Origin: DASUBN01 sp035465695
GTDB taxonomy: Bacteria > Pseudomonadota > Gammaproteobacteria > Natronospirales > REEB76
Assembly: GCA_035465695.1 (NCBI GenBank)
Contig: DATIVR010000178.1
Coordinates: 1 to 10,762 of the forward strand
DNA length: 10,762 bases
Direction of reading: 5' to 3'
Under the pieces are notes generated by a model. The model saw nothing but the letters and a program-made list of their open reading frames with translations, was not told the origin of the DNA and did no database searches. Positions 6,821 to 10,762 of the stretch are shown piece by piece; within the stretch, counting starts at the first letter, position 1, and the number at the start of each line of letters is the position of its first letter. The position numbers and the translations under genes are program-made.

Positions 6821-8038
6821 TCATGAAATGGCCGTCTTCGGATGGACATTCTGGCCGGGTCCGGAAAGCACCACCTCATGGAAAGGCACGGTACTGTCCC
6901 AGGTCTTGCATGTGGGGCATTGCCAATAGAGCGTGCGGCTGCGGAAACCACATTCCTCGCAACGGTACCGGGGACCGGCTTTCATGAGATTGCGCACCGC
7001 GACCCGCAACGGCTCGATGTCGGCGCTGGCGGCCTCGCCGTGGCGCGCGGCCAGCGCGACATGCATCTGGTAGAGCCCTTGCAGTGTCGGTTCGGTACGC
7101 AGGTATTCGGCGACACATTCGCGTGAAAGGGGGTCGTTGAGGCTGTCATCCATCACGGCAGCGAGCCCGATGTAACGAGCCGCCTTGGGGTTCGAATCCT
7201 TGAGCTTGTGCAGGCGTTCCTCGAAGACGGCCTCGCCTTCCTGCTTGCGCACGATGCGCGCCAATGCCGGTAACACCTCGGTGGCGTACCGGATCTCATG
7301 TTCCAGCACCGAGCGGTACTGGCGGCGGCTCTCTTCCCAGTCGGAAGTATTTTCAGCCATCTGCGCCAGCATCAGGTGGGCGCGCACGCAGTCTTTGTCC
7401 TGGGACTGCGCCCTCTTCAGGTATCTCTGCGCCTCAGTCAGGTCCTGGTTGAGCAGCGCGGTCTGCGCCAGTTCGCAGTAGTACTGGGCGATGATCTTGT
7501 TCTCCGGCTCGGTGGTGAGGGATTCCAGGCGCTTGCGCATGGCGATGGCCTGTTCCCAGTCCCGCTGCATCTCGTAGAGCGTCACCAGGCTGTGCAGCAC
7601 CTGTTCGGTATAGGACGGCGCATCCAGGAGCTCCAACAGGATGCTCTCGGCCCGGTCCATGAGGCCGGCGCGCAGATAATCCTGCGCCAGCTCGTAGAGC
7701 GCTTCGGCACGGTGCTGGCGGCTCAGGTTCGGCCGCGCAATCAGGTTCTGGTGGATGCGGATGGCCCGGTCCGCCTCGCCGCGGCCGCGGAACAGGCTGC
7801 CCAGCGCGAAATGCGTCTCCACCGTGTCCGAGTCCACCTCGGCCATGCGGATGAATACCTCGATAGCCTTGTCTGGCTCCGCATTGAGCAGGAAGTTCAG
7901 GCCCTTGAAGTATTCGGCACTGGCGAACTTCGCAGGCAAGGCACGTTGGCGGCTGCTTTTCCAGCGACCCAGGGCCCAGCCGCCGACGCCGGCGCCCACG
8001 ATCAGCACGAAAGCGGCGACGCCGGAACTAACGTTCAT
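6821..8038 (-). CDS. lapB: Lipopolysaccharide assembly protein B (TPR and rubredoxin-type zinc ribbon)
   Basis: Inner-membrane-anchored cytoplasmic protein. In E. coli, LapB (YciM) links FtsH to LpxC and so sets LPS synthesis. The 405 residues comprise an N-terminal membrane helix (about 5-24, SSGVAAFVLIVGAGVGGWAL), a series of TPR helices (for example FLLNAEPDKAIEVFIRMAEVD, LGSLFRGRGEADRAIRIHQNL, YLRAGLMDRAESILLELLD), and a C-terminal rubredoxin-like zinc ribbon with C360-EE-C363 and C374-PT-C377. E. coli LapB has 389 residues; a 20-residue tail after the ribbon accounts for much of the difference. I chose ATG 8038 because the protein then begins right at the membrane helix; a frame open to 8116 only adds out-of-frame lapA. 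This start overlaps the end of lapA by 11 bases and has no SD, suggesting translational coupling. Confidence 0.93.
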   Translation of the reverse strand: MNVSSGVAAFVLIVGAGVGGWALGRWKSSRQRALPAKFASAEYFKGLNFLLNAEPDKAIEVFIRMAEVDSDTVETHFALGSLFRGRGEADRAIRIHQNLIARPNLSRQHRAEALYELAQDYLRAGLMDRAESILLELLDAPSYTEQVLHSLVTLYEMQRDWEQAIAMRKRLESLTTEPENKIIAQYYCELAQTALLNQDLTEAQRYLKRAQSQDKDCVRAHLMLAQMAENTSDWEESRRQYRSVLEHEIRYATEVLPALARIVRKQEGEAVFEERLHKLKDSNPKAARYIGLAAVMDDSLNDPLSRECVAEYLRTEPTLQGLYQMHVALAARHGEAASADIEPLRVAVRNLMKAGPRYRCEECGFRSRTLYWQCPTCKTWDSTVPFHEVVLSGPGQNVHPKTAIS

Positions 8039-8321
8039 GCTGGGGCGGCACGCTACGCAGGTTCCGGATCTCGGATTCGGCCTCATCCAGCATGCGCTTC
8101 CGGCGGCGCAGCTCACGGCGCAGGCGCCACACCACGGTGAAGCCGCTGACCAGACCCAGCAGCCAGCCGATCACGGCCGCGCCGAGCAACGCGGAGGAGA
8201 GGTGTACTTCCTCGCTGCCGGCCAGATAGTCGAGCCGCACCATGGCGCCATTGGCGTAGGCCAGGTACAGCGCCAGGACGAACACCAGCACGAGCGAGAT
8301 GAGGGTGATCCAACGGAGCAT
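8028..8321 (-). CDS. lapA: Lipopolysaccharide assembly protein A (DUF1049)
   Basis: Small inner-membrane partner of LapB, encoded next to it throughout gammaproteobacteria. The 97 residues contain two transmembrane helices (about 4-22, RWITLISLVLVFVLALYLA, and 42-66, SALLGAAVIGWLLGLVSGFTVVW), followed by a basic, probably coiled-coil cytoplasmic tail (RLRRELRRRKRMLDEAESEIRNL). ATG at 8321 lies 30 bases after the ihfB stop. The only SD-like sequence, GGGAGG, is 13 bases from the ATG and partly buried in a hairpin. The stop codon lies 8 bases inside lapB. Confidence 0.9.
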   Translation of the reverse strand: MLRWITLISLVLVFVLALYLAYANGAMVRLDYLAGSEEVHLSSALLGAAVIGWLLGLVSGFTVVWRLRRELRRRKRMLDEAESEIRNLRSVPPQHER

Positions 8322-8330
8322 GGTCAGGAT

Positions 8331-8346
8331 GCCGCCTCCCGGCGGC
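8331..8346 (-). promoter_or_regulatory. Hairpin covering the SD-like sequence of lapA
   Basis: On the minus strand GCCGCC, loop GGGA, GGCGGC forms a 6-bp GC-only stem filling the ihfB-lapA spacer. The only purine-rich SD candidate, GGGAGG, spans the loop and the start of the 3' arm. It could lower lapA translation or make it depend on ribosomes finishing ihfB 5 bases upstream. The structure is seen; the effect is inference. Confidence 0.45.
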
Positions 8347-8351
8347 CAGCG

Positions 8352-8654
8352 TCAGGCTTCGGCGACGCTGTCTTCATCGCCATTCACGCGATCGCGCAGA
8401 TCCTTGCCAGGCTTGAAGTGCGGTACATATTTGCCCGGCAGCGCCACGGCATCACCTGTCTTCGGGTTGCGGCCCATGCGCGGAGGCCTGAAGTGCAGGG
8501 AGAAACTGCCGAAACCCCGGATCTCGATGCGCCGTCCGGTGGACAGCGCGTTGCTCATGCGTTCGAGGATCATCTTCACCGCCAGTTCGATGTCCTTGGC
8601 GGCGAGGTGGCTCTGCTTGCGTGAGATGAGTTCGATCAGCTCAGACTTTGTCAT
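8352..8654 (-). CDS. ihfB: Integration host factor subunit beta
   Basis: Nucleoid-associated DNA-bending protein that works as a heterodimer with IHF-alpha in recombination, replication and sigma54 promoters. 100 residues (E. coli 94). It has the HU/IHF fold: N-terminal helices MTKSELIELISRKQSHLAAKDIELAVKMILERMSNAL, then IEIRGFGSFSLHFRPPRMGRNPKTG (43-67) with the arm proline in RNPKTG, then KYVPHFKPGKDLRDRV. The first part of the arm is almost the E. coli IhfB sequence, which favours beta over alpha or HU. The C-terminal NGDEDSVAEA is a short acidic extension. ATG at 8654 has AAGG 6 bases upstream. It follows rpsA by 100 bases that contain a strong hairpin. Confidence 0.95.
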   Translation of the reverse strand: MTKSELIELISRKQSHLAAKDIELAVKMILERMSNALSTGRRIEIRGFGSFSLHFRPPRMGRNPKTGDAVALPGKYVPHFKPGKDLRDRVNGDEDSVAEA

Positions 8655-8718
8655 GCTCTGCCTTGTGCCGAACGAGTGTAACCCCAGACCCCTGTTCTTG
8701 ACGCTTAATCATGGAGAG

Positions 8719-8746
8719 GCGCCCGCGGCCTGACAGCCGCGGGCGC
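8719..8746 (-). terminator. Strong hairpin after rpsA (terminator, attenuator or processing site)
   Basis: GCGCCCGCGGC and GCCGCGGGCGC form a perfect 11-bp, all-GC stem with a 6-base loop (TGTCAG), beginning 8 bases after the rpsA stop. The following minus-strand bases (CTCTCCATGATT) lack a T-run. It may therefore reduce readthrough or protect the rpsA mRNA 3' end rather than fully terminate before ihfB. Confidence 0.6.
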
Positions 8747-8754
8747 TTCCATCA

Positions 8755-10440
<1,686 letters not shown>

Positions 10441-10454
10441 TGGGAGTTGCTTAC

Positions 10455-10504
10455 ACCCCCTCTCGGGGGTCCTGTTGGGTTGCGCCGCCGCCCGATCCTT
10501 CGGG
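10455..10504 (-). promoter_or_regulatory. Structured rpsA leader without Shine-Dalgarno sequence
   Basis: Two hairpins on the minus strand: CCCGA(AGGA)TCGGG at 10504-10491 and ACCCCC(GAGA)GGGGGT at 10470-10455, the latter with a GNRA tetraloop. The last hairpin ends 14 bases before the ATG, and the linker GTAAGCAACTCCCA has no SD. With the hairpin at 10533-10545 this gives three successive hairpins. E. coli rpsA likewise starts efficiently without an SD from a three-hairpin leader that S1 protein itself represses (family knowledge). The same mechanism here is inferred. Confidence 0.55.
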
Positions 10505-10518
10505 AGCACGGGTTGTTT

Positions 10519-10550
10519 AAAAAATGGGCGGTGGACATCCTGTCCGGCCC
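10519..10550 (-). terminator. Rho-independent terminator-like hairpin between cmk and rpsA
   Basis: On the minus strand GGGC (10550-10547) pairs with GCCC (10529-10526), and inside it GGACA (10545-10541) pairs with TGTCC (10537-10533) around a GGA loop, with a small internal loop of 1 and 3 bases. One A and then six T (10524-10519) follow. It begins 13 bases after the cmk stop and would end or attenuate cmk transcripts before rpsA. The inner stem is a palindrome with the ACAGGATGT core. Confidence 0.55.
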
Positions 10551-10562
10551 GATTCTCGACTC

Positions 10563-10762
10563 TTACCCGGCGAGCCCCAGGCGCTCCACCGCCAATCCCA
10601 TGACGCGCTCCACCACCTGGCCGATACCGGCGTGGGTGGTATCCAGCTGTACCGCGTCCGCGGCGGGCTCCAGGGGGGAGACGGTGCGGTTACGGTCCCG
10701 CTCGTCCCGGGCGCTTATGTCACGAAAAAGGGCGTCAAGGTTAGCAGTTAATCCTTTCTCTA
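10563..10762 (-). CDS. cmk: Cytidylate kinase, C-terminal end (runs off the right edge)
   Basis: Cytoplasmic kinase that phosphorylates CMP and dCMP. Only the last 65 codons are visible. They read EKGLTANLDALFRDISARDERDRNR and then a TVSPLEPAADAVQLDTTHAGIGQVVERV-like tail, matching the Cmk C-terminus; ISARDERDRNR is the arginine-rich LID segment that contacts CMP and ATP, and PAADA-LDTT is the last beta-strand region. The frame is open to the window edge. The gene precedes rpsA on the same strand, as in most gammaproteobacteria, with 122 bases between them. Confidence 0.92.
   Translation of the reverse strand, partial: EKGLTANLDALFRDISARDERDRNRTVSPLEPAADAVQLDTTHAGIGQVVERVMGLAVERLGLAG

Noticed and set aside
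8675..8680. Promoter for ihfB (TACACT on the minus strand)
   Set aside because: 4 of 6 -10 match but no acceptable -35 at 16-18 bases; too weak to list as a feature.
10441..10509. Upstream ATG start for rpsA at 10509
   Set aside because: Would add 23 residues not found in S1 proteins and would run through the hairpin leader; MTESFAQLFEES at 10440 is the conserved start.

Overview
The window looks like ordinary core chromosome of a GC-rich gammaproteobacterium. The main evidence is the block cmk-rpsA-ihfB-lapA-lapB (10762 back to 6821, minus strand), an order typical of that class, together with gammaproteobacterial versions of thrS, uvrB, galU and tRNA-Val(GAC). I do not assign a genus. I see no phage genes, transposase, CRISPR array or integron, so the less expected signals lie in the leaders and spacers between housekeeping genes.

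Left block (minus strand, 3094 to 1): uvrB, then a promoter and tRNA-Val(GAC), then thrS, which runs off the left edge. No convincing terminator separates the tRNA from thrS. The thrS leader folds into a hairpin whose loop resembles a threonine anticodon loop containing CGU. This suggests autoregulation by ThrRS, as known for Escherichia coli thrS.

Middle block: a class I (AspB-type) aminotransferase starts at a TTG at 3158, divergent from uvrB. It is followed by tRNA-Asn(GTT) on the minus strand with a good sigma70-type promoter, then a plus-strand family 2 glycosyltransferase. That gene converges on a minus-strand small multidrug resistance protein of the Gdx/SugE type; the two stop codons share the bases TTAA. 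galU lies upstream of gdx on the same strand, with a structured 67-base spacer between them.

Right block: cmk (3' end only), rpsA, ihfB, lapA and lapB cover nucleotide metabolism, translation, nucleoid structure and control of LPS synthesis. The spacers hold a terminator-like hairpin after cmk, a three-hairpin rpsA leader without a Shine-Dalgarno sequence, an 11-bp hairpin between rpsA and ihfB, a hairpin around the only SD-like sequence of lapA, and three tandem palindromes between lapB and galU. A palindrome of related core sequence (ACAGGATGT) recurs in the cmk-rpsA spacer.

Several starts differ from the longest open frame: rpsA at 10440, lapB at 8038 and gdx at a GTG at 5678. No new multi-gene system is apparent. 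The best leads are RNA-level: the thrS leader, the rpsA leader, the gdx leader and the palindrome cluster.
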